The position numbers and the translations under genes are program-made. 36,194 bases of DNA from Ignavibacteriota bacterium (GTDB lineage Bacteria; Bacteroidota; Ignavibacteria; UBA10030), in the NCBI GenBank assembly GCA_003162695.1, contig PMML01000064.1, forward strand, positions 18,907 through 55,100. Reading direction: 5' to 3'. The notes below the pieces were generated by a model that saw nothing but the letters and a program-made list of their open reading frames with translations, did not search any database and had not been told where the DNA came from. Below, piece after piece: positions 1 to 11,277 of the stretch (its first letter is position 1; the number at the start of each line of letters is the position of its first letter).

Positions 1-54
1 ACCCGCGACCTCAACCTTGGCAAGGTTGCGCTCTACCAACTGAGCTATTCCCGC
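1..54 (-). tRNA. tRNA-Gly (anticodon GCC), truncated by window start
   Basis: Reverse complement GCGGGAATAGCTCAGTTGGTAGAGCGCAACCTTGCCAAGGTTGAGGTCGCGGGT: acceptor 5' strand, D arm, anticodon loop CTTGCCAAG, start of the T arm. Confidence 0.93.
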
Positions 55-169
55 AGATGACTATATTTCAATATAGCAAAAATGAATACTCACTGCAAGT
101 GCTTTTTATACGACATGTAAAAAGCAAACAGCGAACTGCAAACAATGCATCATCTCATGAACAAATAAA

Positions 170-217
170 CCAAGGAACCAAATAACTAAGGAACTGAGGA
201 ACTCAGCAACGACGAAT
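170..217. repeat. Degenerate 8-bp tandem repeat (CCAAGGAA/CCAAATAA/CTAAGGAA/CTGAGGAA/CTCAGCAA/CGACGAAT)
   Basis: Six consecutive octamers in register, each beginning with C; consensus approximately CTAAGGAA. Confidence 0.55.
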
Positions 218-236
218 AAACGACCGGCTCATTTTA

Positions 237-737
237 TTACATAAGCATATCGCCGTACGAACCCTCAATCGTTTGCGAATCTTTGATGCCGAACGCACCG
301 GCAAGTTCCTGAAAAAGTTTTACGGCTTGCTTTCTTCCATGAGTAACGGCGACTTCAAACTCTACGAAATTTCCAAGCTGTTCGACCGTATCCAGATGGA
401 TGCGCGCATTTTTATAAAGGAACAAACGGCGCTTTTTTTTCACGATGACACAAGTATCGAAAATCCCCGCATAAAACCGCTCGGCTGCAGCCGCATCCCG
501 GCCGGGGAGTATCCGATACGTCGAGTACCTTCCACCGCTGCTATTGGGTCTCGTGTATGCAATCAATTCGCAGTTTCTTTTGTTCAGAATTCTGAGCTTC
601 AGTCTGCCGCGTGGAATATCAAAATAGATGTCTTTTTGGCTAAGTATGCCTTTGCTGCGTGCGCCGAGATTTTTTGCAATCGCCGCCGCGGAACGTAAAT
701 CCGGAAAAACGGCCTTCATTTCCAGATTTTGCGGCAT
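237..737 (-). CDS. CYTH domain protein (class IV adenylate cyclase-like)
   Basis: MPQNLEMKAVFPDL...KDIYFDIPRGRLKLRILN...GSYGDMLM: charged alternating beta strands typical of CYTH/CyaB-like proteins. Confidence 0.75.
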   Translation of the reverse strand: MPQNLEMKAVFPDLRSAAAIAKNLGARSKGILSQKDIYFDIPRGRLKLRILNKRNCELIAYTRPNSSGGRYSTYRILPGRDAAAAERFYAGIFDTCVIVKKKRRLFLYKNARIHLDTVEQLGNFVEFEVAVTHGRKQAVKLFQELAGAFGIKDSQTIEGSYGDMLM

Positions 738-738
738 G

Positions 739-1224
739 TTATCTGCCGATTTCTACAATCTTATATTCGAGCATTCCGGCAGGAACTTTTATTTTTACTA
801 CCTCTCCCTGCTTCTTTCCCATCACTCCTTTGCCGATGGGCGAAGTAACGGAGATTTTATTTTTTTCAAAATCTGCTTCCTCCGGATCGACAAGACGGTA
901 TTCGATTGTTTGTTTTGTTCGCATATCCTGCAAACGGACGAGTGACAAAATGTAGACTTTATCGGTCAGAAGGCCGGCTGTATCGATGATTTGAGTACGG
1001 GAAAGCGTCTCCTCCAATTTAGCAATGCGCAGCTCAAGATGCTGCTGCGCTTCCTTTGCAGCATCGTACTCCGCATTCTCGCTTAAGTCCCCATAACCGC
1101 GCGCTTCCGCTATCTTCTGCGCCATATCCTTGCGCCCGTTGGATTTTAATTCCTTGAGCTCCCGCTCCATTTCTATCAACCGCTCGCGGGTTAGATATAC
1201 TTTTCCGCTATTCACTTCACTCAT
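739..1224 (-). CDS. greA: Transcription elongation factor GreA
   Basis: YLTRERLIEMERELKELKSNGRKDMAQKIAEARGYGDLSENAEYDAAKEAQ is a clear GreA N-terminal coiled coil. Start placed at MSEVNSG with a GAGG ribosome-binding site; the longer ORF in the track runs through the leader terminator. Confidence 0.95.
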   Translation of the reverse strand: MSEVNSGKVYLTRERLIEMERELKELKSNGRKDMAQKIAEARGYGDLSENAEYDAAKEAQQHLELRIAKLEETLSRTQIIDTAGLLTDKVYILSLVRLQDMRTKQTIEYRLVDPEEADFEKNKISVTSPIGKGVMGKKQGEVVKIKVPAGMLEYKIVEIGR

Positions 1225-1248
1225 ACAAACCTCATTCCGCAAAAAAAT

Positions 1249-1271
1249 CCCTTCAGCGCTTTCCTGAAGGG
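1249..1271 (-). terminator. Intrinsic terminator in the greA leader, 16 nt (after the T tract) upstream of the start codon
   Basis: RC: CCCTTCAG-GAAAGCG-CTGAAGGG followed by ATTTTTTT (T tract at 1241-1247). Confidence 0.8.
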
Positions 1272-1285
1272 AAGTTCCAAAAGCA

Positions 1286-1314
1286 ATAGCCATCATCCTG
1301 AGGACGATGGCTAT
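1286..1314 (-). other. Stable stem-loop in the ribBA-greA intergenic region / greA leader
   Basis: RC: ATAGCCATCGTCC-TCA-GGATGATGGCTAT, about 13 bp near-perfect stem, followed by TGCTTTTGG. Confidence 0.7.
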
Positions 1315-1335
1315 CATACTTATAACGACACTTTG

Positions 1336-1364
1336 AAAGTAGATGAAAAACCGATAAGACGCAA
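1336..1364 (-). promoter_or_regulatory. Candidate sigma70-type promoter for greA
   Basis: RC: TTGCGT (1359-1364), 17-nt spacer, TACTTT (1336-1341). Confidence 0.5.
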
Positions 1365-1390
1365 GAAAAATCTTTTTATAGCCTGAAACG

Positions 1391-2626
1391 TCAGGAAACG
1401 GGTTTTTTCGAGTCGATGAGAATCAAGTGGCCCATTTTATCCCGTTTGGTCATCAAATACTGCTCGTTGTAATCATTCGGACGAATTTCCAGGGGAACCC
1501 GTTCCACAATTTCCAAACCATATCCGGTAAGCCCGACAATTTTTTTCGGATTATTCGTCATCAAGCGCATTTTCCGTACACCGAGATCGTGAAGAATCTG
1601 CGCACCGATTCCGTAATCGCGAAGGTCTGCCCTGAAACCAAGTTTTTCATTCGCTTCTACCGTATCGAGGCCTTCATCCTGGAGCTTATATGCTTTCAGC
1701 TTGTTCAACAAACCGATTCCGCGCCCTTCCTGCCGCATATAAAGAACGATTCCGCGACCTTCCTTTTCAACAAGCGCCATTGCGGCAACGAGTTGAGCAT
1801 TGCAGTCGCATCGAAGCGAACCGAAAACATCGCCCGTCAAACATTCCGAGTGAACGCGTACGAGCACCGGTTCATCCGGCCGAATATCCCCTTTGACCAG
1901 GGCGATATGTTCTTTTTGATCCGTTTGACTTTTATAAAGATGGATTTGAAAATCGCCGTATCTCGACGGCAGATGTGTCGATACTACGGATTGCACCAAT
2001 TTTTCGCGCTGCATCCGGTATTCGATAAGAGCGCGGACGGTGATAAGCTTTAAACCGAATTTTTTTGCAACAAGAAGAAGTTCAGGGACGCGCGCCATGC
2101 GGCCGTCGGCATTGAGAATCTCGCACAAGACAGCGGCCGGTTGTACGCCGGCAAGTCTGCAGAGATCAATAGCTGCTTCCGTGTGACCGGCACGCCGAAG
2201 AACTCCTCCATCCACAGCGCGCAGAGGAAAAATATGCCCCGGCCTTCCGAAATCTTCCGCTTTAATGTTCGGATCGGCCAGCGCCCGTACCGTTGCAGCA
2301 CGATCGAGAGCGGAAACTCCCGTCGTTGTCCCGTGCAGATAATCGACGGCAACCGTAAAAGGAGTTTCGTGAATCGATGTGTTCTTATCGACCATCAGAT
2401 CCAGATTGAGCTCAATAGAGCGCCCGGCAGTAATCGGAGCACAGACAACGCCGCGCCCTTCGCTGATAAAAAAATTGATCGCCTCGGGCGTGACCTTTTC
2501 CGCAGCGAGAATGAAGTCTCCCTCATTCTCCCTGTCTTCATCGTCCACGACAATAAGAATCTTTCCGCTGCGAAAATCTTCTACGGCTTCATCAATCGTG
2601 TTGAATTGTATCGGAGCGCTGGCCAT
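1391..2626 (-). CDS. ribBA: Bifunctional 3,4-dihydroxy-2-butanone 4-phosphate synthase / GTP cyclohydrolase II
   Basis: N-terminal [11 protein letters not shown] and C-terminal [21 protein letters not shown] ... [10 protein letters not shown] motifs. Confidence 0.96.
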   Translation of the reverse strand: MASAPIQFNTIDEAVEDFRSGKILIVVDDEDRENEGDFILAAEKVTPEAINFFISEGRGVVCAPITAGRSIELNLDLMVDKNTSIHETPFTVAVDYLHGTTTGVSALDRAATVRALADPNIKAEDFGRPGHIFPLRAVDGGVLRRAGHTEAAIDLCRLAGVQPAAVLCEILNADGRMARVPELLLVAKKFGLKLITVRALIEYRMQREKLVQSVVSTHLPSRYGDFQIHLYKSQTDQKEHIALVKGDIRPDEPVLVRVHSECLTGDVFGSLRCDCNAQLVAAMALVEKEGRGIVLYMRQEGRGIGLLNKLKAYKLQDEGLDTVEANEKLGFRADLRDYGIGAQILHDLGVRKMRLMTNNPKKIVGLTGYGLEIVERVPLEIRPNDYNEQYLMTKRDKMGHLILIDSKKPVS

Positions 2627-2628
2627 GT

Positions 2629-2955
2629 TTACTTGATCGGTTCCGGATCGCTGCTAATGATAGTAACGGAGCCTTTGTCTAACTTCACTTTCACGTTATC
2701 TGCAATTTGCACAAGAACCGTCTTCTCGTCCATGCCTGATATGATTCCATGAATTCCGCCTGTTGTGACGACCTTATCCCCCTTTTTCATGTTTTCGACC
2801 ATCTTCTGCCGTTCTTTTTGCCTTTTCTGCTGAGGCCGGATGATCATAAAATAAAAAATGAGTATGATGGAACCGAAGAGAACGACGTTCGCCATCAGCC
2901 CGGGGCCGCTTCCGTCGCTAGACTGCGCCATTAAAATTGTGAAGAGATGGTTCAA
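2629..2955 (-). CDS. yajC: Preprotein translocase subunit YajC
   Basis: Single TM segment followed by [40 protein letters not shown] start in the track; an internal ATG (MAQSS) is possible. Confidence 0.92.
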   Translation of the reverse strand: MNHLFTILMAQSSDGSGPGLMANVVLFGSIILIFYFMIIRPQQKRQKERQKMVENMKKGDKVVTTGGIHGIISGMDEKTVLVQIADNVKVKLDKGSVTIISSDPEPIK

Positions 2956-2978
2956 TGTTTTTTCTCCTTATGATACTA

Positions 2979-4196
<1,218 letters not shown>

Positions 4197-4218
4197 TTAT
4201 ATCAAATGTCTGATTTAA

Positions 4219-4247
4219 AATATAGCGAGAAAACAACGGGATGTCAA
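4219..4247 (-). promoter_or_regulatory. sigma70-type promoter for tgt
   Basis: RC: TTGACA (4242-4247), 17-nt spacer, TATATT (4219-4224). The -35 box overlaps the vanZ-like stop codon. Confidence 0.7.
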
Positions 4248-4648
4248 TTGAACGCTTTTAGAGTCCGTGCTGAAAGCCTTTCGCGCCATTTAAACGTCAG
4301 GAAGAAAAGAAAAATGAAGAGAGCCGCTCCCGAGGAATCTGCAAGCCAGTCTTTCATATCGTAGGTCCTTCCATGAACGAATAACTGATGATATTCATCC
4401 GAATAACCATAGATACATGCCAGCAAGAACGCTGCCGGCAAAGCCCACCTTCTTAAAAAGGGAATAGTATCCTGAAAATACAACGCTCTCCTGCTAAACC
4501 AACAGAAAACAAAAAAAATACATATATGCGCTACTTTGTCCAGCTGAACCGGAAATTTTATTGCGGGAATTCTATGTATTGAGGAAAGCCAAAAAATCAA
4601 CAACGCCCAAATAAACAACGGAAATTGATACTGAAAAACTTTTTTCAT
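4244..4648 (-). CDS. VanZ family membrane protein
   Basis: Four hydrophobic segments with WALLIFWLSS, LDKVAHICIFFVFCWF, IYGYSDEYHQLFVHGRTYDMKDWLADSSGA, the VanZ-like signature. Confidence 0.88.
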   Translation of the reverse strand: MKKVFQYQFPLFIWALLIFWLSSIHRIPAIKFPVQLDKVAHICIFFVFCWFSRRALYFQDTIPFLRRWALPAAFLLACIYGYSDEYHQLFVHGRTYDMKDWLADSSGAALFIFLFFLTFKWRERLSARTLKAFN

Positions 4649-6216
4649 CCACTCCTGCCTGATTCTATAGAGTTCATCGACTCTCCAAGATAATCAATTA
4701 AGTCGTGAGCTACCAGACTTTTTTCTCCAAGCCGAGCTGCGGCGCGATCTCCGGAAAAACCATGGATGTATACGCCGGCATAAGCAGCTGCAATCGCAGA
4801 CATGTCCTGAGCCCACAAACCTGCAATAATTCCCGACAGCACATCGCCTGATCCGGCAGTTGCCATTCCGGGATTGCCTGTGGAATTACAGTAAACATCT
4901 CCCTCCGCCGATGCGACAGCAGTCGGTGCGCCCTTGAGAACGACCGCTGCATGTATCTTCCGGGCAAGCGCTCTTGCTGCAAAAAATCTTTGTTCCTCGA
5001 TTTCTTTTACAGGCAGATTCGCCATGCGGGAAAATTCTCCCGTATGCGGCGTTACTATAACTTCCGAATGCATCGAACGAAGTTTTGAAATTCCCCATTT
5101 TGCGGCTGCATTTAACCCATCGGCATCGATCAGAATTTTCCCGTGTGATTCCATAAGAATCTTAATAATGACTTCCTGTGTTTCCTTCTGCTGACCGAGT
5201 CCGGGCCCCACGACAACAACGTCCGCCCAATTTATTTTTTCCCGAATCATTTCGAAAGATTTCATACCGAGCCCGCCCTCCGGAGTTGACGGAAGCGGCA
5301 GCACCATTGCTTCGGTCAATTTACGTGCCAGTATCGGATACACGGAATCGGGAGTGCCGAGCAGCACAGCTCCGGCTCCTGAACGCAGCGCAGCCATGGA
5401 TGTCAGAGCTGCCGCTCCTGTCAATCCTCTGGATCCCGCCAGAACAAATACTTTTCCCACGGTATATTTATTGGCCTGAAGCGATCGTTTCGGCAAAACA
5501 TTCCTTACGTCTTCAAGATCAACGAGCCGGATCGTATGTTCCGGATCGCCGATGACCTGCTTCGGTATGCCGATATCCACTACCGATACGCGACCGGAAT
5601 ATTCTCTCCCCTGATTGCAGAGCAATCCGGTCTTGAGCGAACCGAACGTGACAGTCCGGTGCGCATGAACCGCTGTACCTTCCGCTGCTCCCGTCGTGCC
5701 GTTCACTCCAGAGGGAATATCAACTGCAACGATTTCCGCTCCCGACTTATTGATCCATTCGATACAATCGGAATATGGTTTTCGTGCAATCCCTGAAAAT
5801 CCCGTTCCGAACATTGCATCGATGATAATACCGGGTGACCGAACGGACTGAAGCGTTTTGAGTGAAAAACGCCGGATGGAGATTGTTCTCAAAATTGTTT
5901 TTGAAAGCTGAACAAGAATTTTATAGTTTTTTTGCGCATCCCCTTCCAATTTCGACGGAGACGCAAGAAGCAGAACGGTAACTCCGGCAGCATAATTGGA
6001 GAGCAGACGCGCAGCTGCAAATCCGTCTCCCCCATTGTTCCCTTTTCCGCAAAAAATCAGAATCTGTTTTTGGCTCAAAGGGGAATACGCATGAAGGATA
6101 CACTCCGCAAGACCGCGTCCGGCATTTTCCATAAGAAGAAGGCCCGGAATACCGCACTTCCGTATTGCCGTTTCATCGCAGCTGCGCATTTCATCCGCAG
6201 TCAATACAGTTTGCAT
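4645..6216 (-). CDS. nnr: Bifunctional NAD(P)H-hydrate epimerase / ADP-dependent NAD(P)H-hydrate dehydratase
   Basis: N-terminal IFCGKGNNGGDGFAAARLL (epimerase); C-terminal VVVGPGLGQ, ILIDADGLNA, VTPHTGEFSRM, NSTGNPGMATAGSGDVLSGIIAG (dehydratase). Start at MQTVLTADEMRSCDE. Confidence 0.95.
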   Translation of the reverse strand: MQTVLTADEMRSCDETAIRKCGIPGLLLMENAGRGLAECILHAYSPLSQKQILIFCGKGNNGGDGFAAARLLSNYAAGVTVLLLASPSKLEGDAQKNYKILVQLSKTILRTISIRRFSLKTLQSVRSPGIIIDAMFGTGFSGIARKPYSDCIEWINKSGAEIVAVDIPSGVNGTTGAAEGTAVHAHRTVTFGSLKTGLLCNQGREYSGRVSVVDIGIPKQVIGDPEHTIRLVDLEDVRNVLPKRSLQANKYTVGKVFVLAGSRGLTGAAALTSMAALRSGAGAVLLGTPDSVYPILARKLTEAMVLPLPSTPEGGLGMKSFEMIREKINWADVVVVGPGLGQQKETQEVIIKILMESHGKILIDADGLNAAAKWGISKLRSMHSEVIVTPHTGEFSRMANLPVKEIEEQRFFAARALARKIHAAVVLKGAPTAVASAEGDVYCNSTGNPGMATAGSGDVLSGIIAGLWAQDMSAIAAAYAGVYIHGFSGDRAAARLGEKSLVAHDLIDYLGESMNSIESGRSG

Positions 6217-6229
6217 GGGCACCTCATCC

Positions 6230-7660
6230 TTAGAATAGCACGCGCAGAACAGTTTGCACAATGACCGACGGAAACAATCCGAAAAGAAGAACGAGCACAG
6301 CGCAGAAGATCACTGTCCATCGCACGGACATCGGCACAGAGATTGGAACCGATTCGGCTTTAGTCTTTTCAAAATACATAAACACAATAATGCGAAGATA
6401 ATAATATGCTGACATCAAACTTGCAAGCACGCCGATAACTGCCAGCCAAAGAAGGCGTGCCTTCACTGCAGCAAGAAAGACATAATACTTTCCAAAAAAA
6501 CCTGCAAGCGGGGGAAACCCTGCAAGCCCAAACAGGAAAACAGCCATACACGCAGCGAGAACCGGCTCCCTCTCGCTCAGCCCTGCATAATCATCCATCT
6601 GCAAATTCTGATCGTTTTCCGTTTCCAATGCACCGATTATTCCGAATGCTCCGAGGTTCATCAATGCATAAACTGCGAGATAATACATCACGCCGATTTG
6701 TCCATCGGCTGTCCCGGCCGCCAATCCCACAAGCATATATCCGGCATGAGCAATACTGGAATAAGCGAGCAATCGTTTCAGATTCGATTGAGCAAGGGCA
6801 ACGACATTCCCGGCGATCATCGATGCAGCCGCTATGAGCGCGATGATCTGATGAACGGCATTTTCCGAAGGGCCGAAGACCCTTGAAAAAACAGCGATCA
6901 ATGCGGCAAACGCAGCGGCTTTAGCACCAGTCGACATAAATCCGGAGATCGGTGTCGGAGAGCCTTCATATACATCAGGCGCCCACATATGAAACGGAAC
7001 TGCCGCAATTTTGAAGGCGAATCCCGCCAGAAGCAATCCGCTTCCGGTTAAGAACAAAAGATCATGAGAAACATGCGGAAAGGCAGTGCGTATCGAAGCA
7101 ATGTTCGTAGTCCCCGTCGAGCCGTAAATCAATGCTATTCCATAGAGTAGAAATCCGGTCGCAAAAGCGCCGAGGAGAAAATATTTCAAAGACGCCTCGT
7201 TTGATCGATCCCGGTGCCGGAACAACCCGGCAAGCACATAGAGACAGATCGACATCAGCTCAATCCCGAGAAAAATCATGATGAGATCATTTGAAGCCGC
7301 TATGACCATCATACCGAGCGTTGCAAAAAGCAAGAGGATATACGCTTCGCCGCGATGGTAGTTCTGGCGCTCAAAGTAATTCCGCGAAAAAAGAATAGTC
7401 ATCACGGCGGAAATACAGAAGAGCGCGCCGTAATAATTGGCAAATCCGCCGCTCTGAAGCATTCCGCCGAACGTTTCTACGCTTGCTCCCAGGTTCGTTA
7501 ATGCAGCAACTGCAGCAAGCGACAATCCCCCGATACTTGTCCAGGAGGAAATATTCGGCCTCGTTCCCCTGGTCGATTCAAGGACAAGCACTATCAACGC
7601 TGTAAGGACAACGATCTCAAACGGAGCATTCAAAAGAATATCGGAAATATAGACATCCAT
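6230..7660 (-). CDS. nuoN: NADH-quinone oxidoreductase subunit N
   Basis: Multi-TM antiporter-like subunit: FLGIELMSICLYVLAGLFRHRDRSNEASLKYFLLGAFATGFLLYGIALIYGSTGTTN; last gene of the J-K-L-M-N order. Confidence 0.95.
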   Translation of the reverse strand: MDVYISDILLNAPFEIVVLTALIVLVLESTRGTRPNISSWTSIGGLSLAAVAALTNLGASVETFGGMLQSGGFANYYGALFCISAVMTILFSRNYFERQNYHRGEAYILLLFATLGMMVIAASNDLIMIFLGIELMSICLYVLAGLFRHRDRSNEASLKYFLLGAFATGFLLYGIALIYGSTGTTNIASIRTAFPHVSHDLLFLTGSGLLLAGFAFKIAAVPFHMWAPDVYEGSPTPISGFMSTGAKAAAFAALIAVFSRVFGPSENAVHQIIALIAAASMIAGNVVALAQSNLKRLLAYSSIAHAGYMLVGLAAGTADGQIGVMYYLAVYALMNLGAFGIIGALETENDQNLQMDDYAGLSEREPVLAACMAVFLFGLAGFPPLAGFFGKYYVFLAAVKARLLWLAVIGVLASLMSAYYYLRIIVFMYFEKTKAESVPISVPMSVRWTVIFCAVLVLLFGLFPSVIVQTVLRVLF

Positions 7661-7663
7661 ACG

Positions 7664-9232
7664 TTAGCGCACATTCCTTAATTCTGTAAAATTAATTTTT
7701 TCTCCCATTTTGATACTCTCTACACGTTCGATTGTCTGTTTTGCAAGAGGCGCGGAAAGCCGAAGGAATGTCTTCGGATAGACGCCGATCCAAACAATAA
7801 AAATCAATACCGGCACCAGCACGCAGATTTCGCGCCGCGAGAGATCGTTTAGATGATGCCCGCCGTATAATGCGTTTTGCCGTACGGGACCGACCATGAC
7901 CCGTTGATACATCCAGAGCATATAAACAGCAGAGAGAATGATACCGAGAGCGGCAAAGACCGTGTACGCGTGCGTGCCGAGAAACGGCGATTGAAACGCA
8001 CCGAAGAGAATCATGAACTCCCCGATAAAACCGTTCAATCCGGGCAAACCGATGGAAGATAAAGAAACAATCAAAAAACATGCGGCAAACACCGGCATCA
8101 ATTTTGCGACACCGCCGTAATCAGAAATAAGACGCGTATGGGTCCGGTCATAGATCATCCCAACGAGCAGAAACAAAGCGCCGGTCGACAGCCCATGGTT
8201 GATCATCTGAATAACCGCCCCCTGCATTCCCTCTTCCGTCATGGAAAATATTCCGAGAACCACAAAGCCCATGTGAGAAACGGATGAATAAGCGACTAAT
8301 TTTTTAATATCCGTTTGAACCATGGCAACGAGCGCACCGTAGAGAATGCCGATCACTGCAAGTGTGCATACATAGGGTACGGCACGCAGAGCGGCATCCG
8401 TAAAAAGCGGAATGTTGAAGCGGATAAACCCGTAGGTTCCCATTTTTAGCAGCACTCCGGCAAGAAGGACGCTCCCTGCAGTCGGCGCTTCCACATGGGC
8501 GTCGGGAAGCCAAGTATGGAAAGGCCAGAGAGGAACTTTAATGGCAAAGCTCAATCCGAAAGCCAAAAACATCCACATCTGCCAATCCGGCGGAATCATC
8601 GGAGCAATGCGGTACAACTCCAGAAGATTCGACGTGTAATGACCCTGCGGAAGCGTCGATGCAAAATATCCGAGCGAAAGAATGGCAACGAGCATCAACA
8701 GGCTTCCGGACAGTGTGTAGATAAAGAATTTTACCGCAGCATAAATCCGGTTCGGGCCGCCCCACAGTCCGATGATAAAATACATCGGAATAAGCATGGC
8801 TTCCCAAAATATATAGAACAGGAATAAATCGAGCGAAGCAAAAACGCCGAGCATGCCGACTTCCAGCAGGAGCACCATGATCGTATATTCTTTAATCCGC
8901 ACCTGAATCGAATTCCATGTGCCCAGGAGTGCAAGAGGCGTCAAGAATGTTGTCAGCAGAATCAGCAGCAGCGACAACCCGTCGATTCCGATATGGTAGC
9001 TGATATCGAGATTTGGAATCCATTGTATTTTCTGATGAAATTGAAAGCCGCCCGCAGCAGAATCATATCCGAAATACAAAAAAAGCGAAAAAAAGAAGGT
9101 TATGAAGGTTCCGCCAAGTCCTGCATATTTGACAAACAATACGTTCTCCTTCGGGATAAAAAGAAGAATCACCGCTGCTGCAGCCAGCGGCAGGAATATC
9201 GTCATCGATAAAAGAGAAGCAGAGATCATCAA
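7664..9232 (-). CDS. nuoM: NADH-quinone oxidoreductase subunit M
   Basis: GIDGLSLLLILLTTFLTPLALLG, FYIFWEAMLIPMYFIIGLWGG, PFHTWLPDAHVEAPTAGSVLLAGVLLKMGTYGFIRF. Confidence 0.97.
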   Translation of the reverse strand: MMISASLLSMTIFLPLAAAAVILLFIPKENVLFVKYAGLGGTFITFFFSLFLYFGYDSAAGGFQFHQKIQWIPNLDISYHIGIDGLSLLLILLTTFLTPLALLGTWNSIQVRIKEYTIMVLLLEVGMLGVFASLDLFLFYIFWEAMLIPMYFIIGLWGGPNRIYAAVKFFIYTLSGSLLMLVAILSLGYFASTLPQGHYTSNLLELYRIAPMIPPDWQMWMFLAFGLSFAIKVPLWPFHTWLPDAHVEAPTAGSVLLAGVLLKMGTYGFIRFNIPLFTDAALRAVPYVCTLAVIGILYGALVAMVQTDIKKLVAYSSVSHMGFVVLGIFSMTEEGMQGAVIQMINHGLSTGALFLLVGMIYDRTHTRLISDYGGVAKLMPVFAACFLIVSLSSIGLPGLNGFIGEFMILFGAFQSPFLGTHAYTVFAALGIILSAVYMLWMYQRVMVGPVRQNALYGGHHLNDLSRREICVLVPVLIFIVWIGVYPKTFLRLSAPLAKQTIERVESIKMGEKINFTELRNVR

Positions 9233-9310
9233 TCTTCTTTCAAGTATAAAATGTGTTTCTGTGTTTATAGACTATAAATATTGAAAATGCACCGGAAGTT
9301 ACCTTCTTTC

Positions 9311-11242
9311 TTAACGGAATAAAAGCCACGTAAGTATAAAGAGTATTCCGCCGACAAACATAACAGCGTAGAATTGCGCAACGCCATTTTGAACCTTTCG
9401 CAAAAGCTGTGCGCACGAAGAAATAAAAGACGCCGCACCGTTGACGCTTCCATCGATGGCTCCCTTATCAATGCCCTTCCATAATATTTTTTCAGAGATC
9501 GATGCGATCGGTTTAACTACAACCGCGTCGTATATTTCATCGATATAATATTTTTGAGACAGGATTCTGTAGAGAACCGGAAAACGTTTTGCCGCAGCGC
9601 GCTCCTTCCCGGGATATTGAAGATACAGCCGCCGTGCTGCATAAATTCCCGCAGCAGCGGCCGAAACCGAGACTATCATCAGAATAATTTCCAGACCCGT
9701 ACTGCCTGACTCCGAAGCCAGAAGTTTCATCTGCGCCGGCGCAAATACCGGGTCGAGCCAATGCTCCAGAGCGTTTGCATGCGGTATTCCAATCCATCCG
9801 CCGGCAATGGAAAGCCCTGCCAGGATAATCAGCGGAACCGTCATCGTCTTCGGAGCTTCATGAGGATGAAGTCGATGTTCATCGAATCGCGGTTCTCCTT
9901 CGAACGTTAATGTGACGAGGCGGAACATATAAAAAGCCGTTAAGATCGCACCGAGAAGACCGACGAACCACAGGAGCCACGACCCCTGATCGCCGGTAGC
10001 GGTCTTCCAGAGAATTTCATCTTTGCTGAAAAATCCTGCAAGGGGCGGAATTCCAGAGATGGCAATCGCGCCGATGAGAAATGTCCTGTATGTCACCGGA
10101 AGGTATTTCTTGAGGCCTCCCATTTTTTGTATATCCTGCTCCTCATGCATGGCATGAATAACAGCGCCGGATCCAAGGAACAGGAGCGCCTTAAAAAAAG
10201 CATGCGTCATCAAGTGAAATATTCCCGCGCTGAAAGCCGCAACGCCGAGCGCAAGGAACATGTACCCGAGCTGACTGATGGTCGAATAAGCCAGGATTTT
10301 TTTGATGTCGTTTTGTACCAAGCCGATCGTCGCGGCAAAGATTGCCGTTGCAGCTCCGACCACAGCGACCACCGTCAATGCCGCCGGAGCAGCGGCATAG
10401 AGAATCGAGCACCGCGCGATCATGTACACACCCGCCGTTACCATCGTTGCCGCATGAATAAGTGCGCTCACGGGAGTCGGGCCTGCCATGGCATCGGGAA
10501 GCCATACAAAGAGCGGGATCTGCGCCGATTTTCCGGTCGCGCCCAGAAACAAGAGAAGACAAATCCAAAGCATCGTGCTGTTGTTACGTGAAACGGATGA
10601 AGCCCCCGCGAAGACTGTGTCAAAATTTAAGCTTCCAAAGGCAGCGAAGATCAAAAACATGCCGAGGAGAAATCCAATATCTCCTATTCGATTGACGATA
10701 AAAGCTTTCTTTGCGGCGTCCCCCGCGGGTTTCTTTTCATACCAAAACCCGATCAGAAGATACGAGCAGAGCCCGACTCCTTCCCAGCCCAGGAACATCA
10801 AAACAAAATTATCGGCGAGAACCAGATTGAGCATGGTAAAAATAAAGAGGTTCATATACGCAAAGAAACGCCAGAACCCCGGGTCCCCGTGCATATACCC
10901 GATGGAATAGATATGGATCAAAAAACCGACACCGGTCACAATAAGCGTAAGAAGTATAGAAAGCTGGTCGATCTGATACGCTGCTGAGATGCTTAACCCG
11001 CCTGGCGAGCCGGTAAATGCAGAGAACCATGTAAAGAGGTTGACCGTATATTTCCTCTGTTCGGGGCCGGCGGCCGCCATTTGCGCAAAGATGAAAAGCG
11101 CAAGAATAAACGAAATTCCGACCGCAGCGCTGCCGAGGAACCCGATTATTTTTTCGTTCTTCAGACGAGCGCCGAAAAGGCCGAGGAAAAGAAATCCGAG
11201 CAGCGGTAAAAGAACAAGAGCTATGGAAAGTTCTGAAATCAA
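9311..11242 (-). CDS. nuoL: NADH-quinone oxidoreductase subunit L
   Basis: YMHGDPGFWRFFAYMNLFIFTMLNLVLADNFVLMFLGWEGVGLCSYLLIGFW, PLFVWLPDAMAGPTPVSALIHAATMVTAGVYMIAR. Confidence 0.97.
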   Translation of the reverse strand: MISELSIALVLLPLLGFLFLGLFGARLKNEKIIGFLGSAAVGISFILALFIFAQMAAAGPEQRKYTVNLFTWFSAFTGSPGGLSISAAYQIDQLSILLTLIVTGVGFLIHIYSIGYMHGDPGFWRFFAYMNLFIFTMLNLVLADNFVLMFLGWEGVGLCSYLLIGFWYEKKPAGDAAKKAFIVNRIGDIGFLLGMFLIFAAFGSLNFDTVFAGASSVSRNNSTMLWICLLLFLGATGKSAQIPLFVWLPDAMAGPTPVSALIHAATMVTAGVYMIARCSILYAAAPAALTVVAVVGAATAIFAATIGLVQNDIKKILAYSTISQLGYMFLALGVAAFSAGIFHLMTHAFFKALLFLGSGAVIHAMHEEQDIQKMGGLKKYLPVTYRTFLIGAIAISGIPPLAGFFSKDEILWKTATGDQGSWLLWFVGLLGAILTAFYMFRLVTLTFEGEPRFDEHRLHPHEAPKTMTVPLIILAGLSIAGGWIGIPHANALEHWLDPVFAPAQMKLLASESGSTGLEIILMIVSVSAAAAGIYAARRLYLQYPGKERAAAKRFPVLYRILSQKYYIDEIYDAVVVKPIASISEKILWKGIDKGAIDGSVNGAASFISSCAQLLRKVQNGVAQFYAVMFVGGILFILTWLLFR

Positions 11243-11277
11243 GGAGTCCTATCGGTTCAGTATATATATCGGGAATT

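Noticed and set aside
1427-2053. 208-aa plus-strand ORF
   Set aside because: Antisense to ribBA, no motif.
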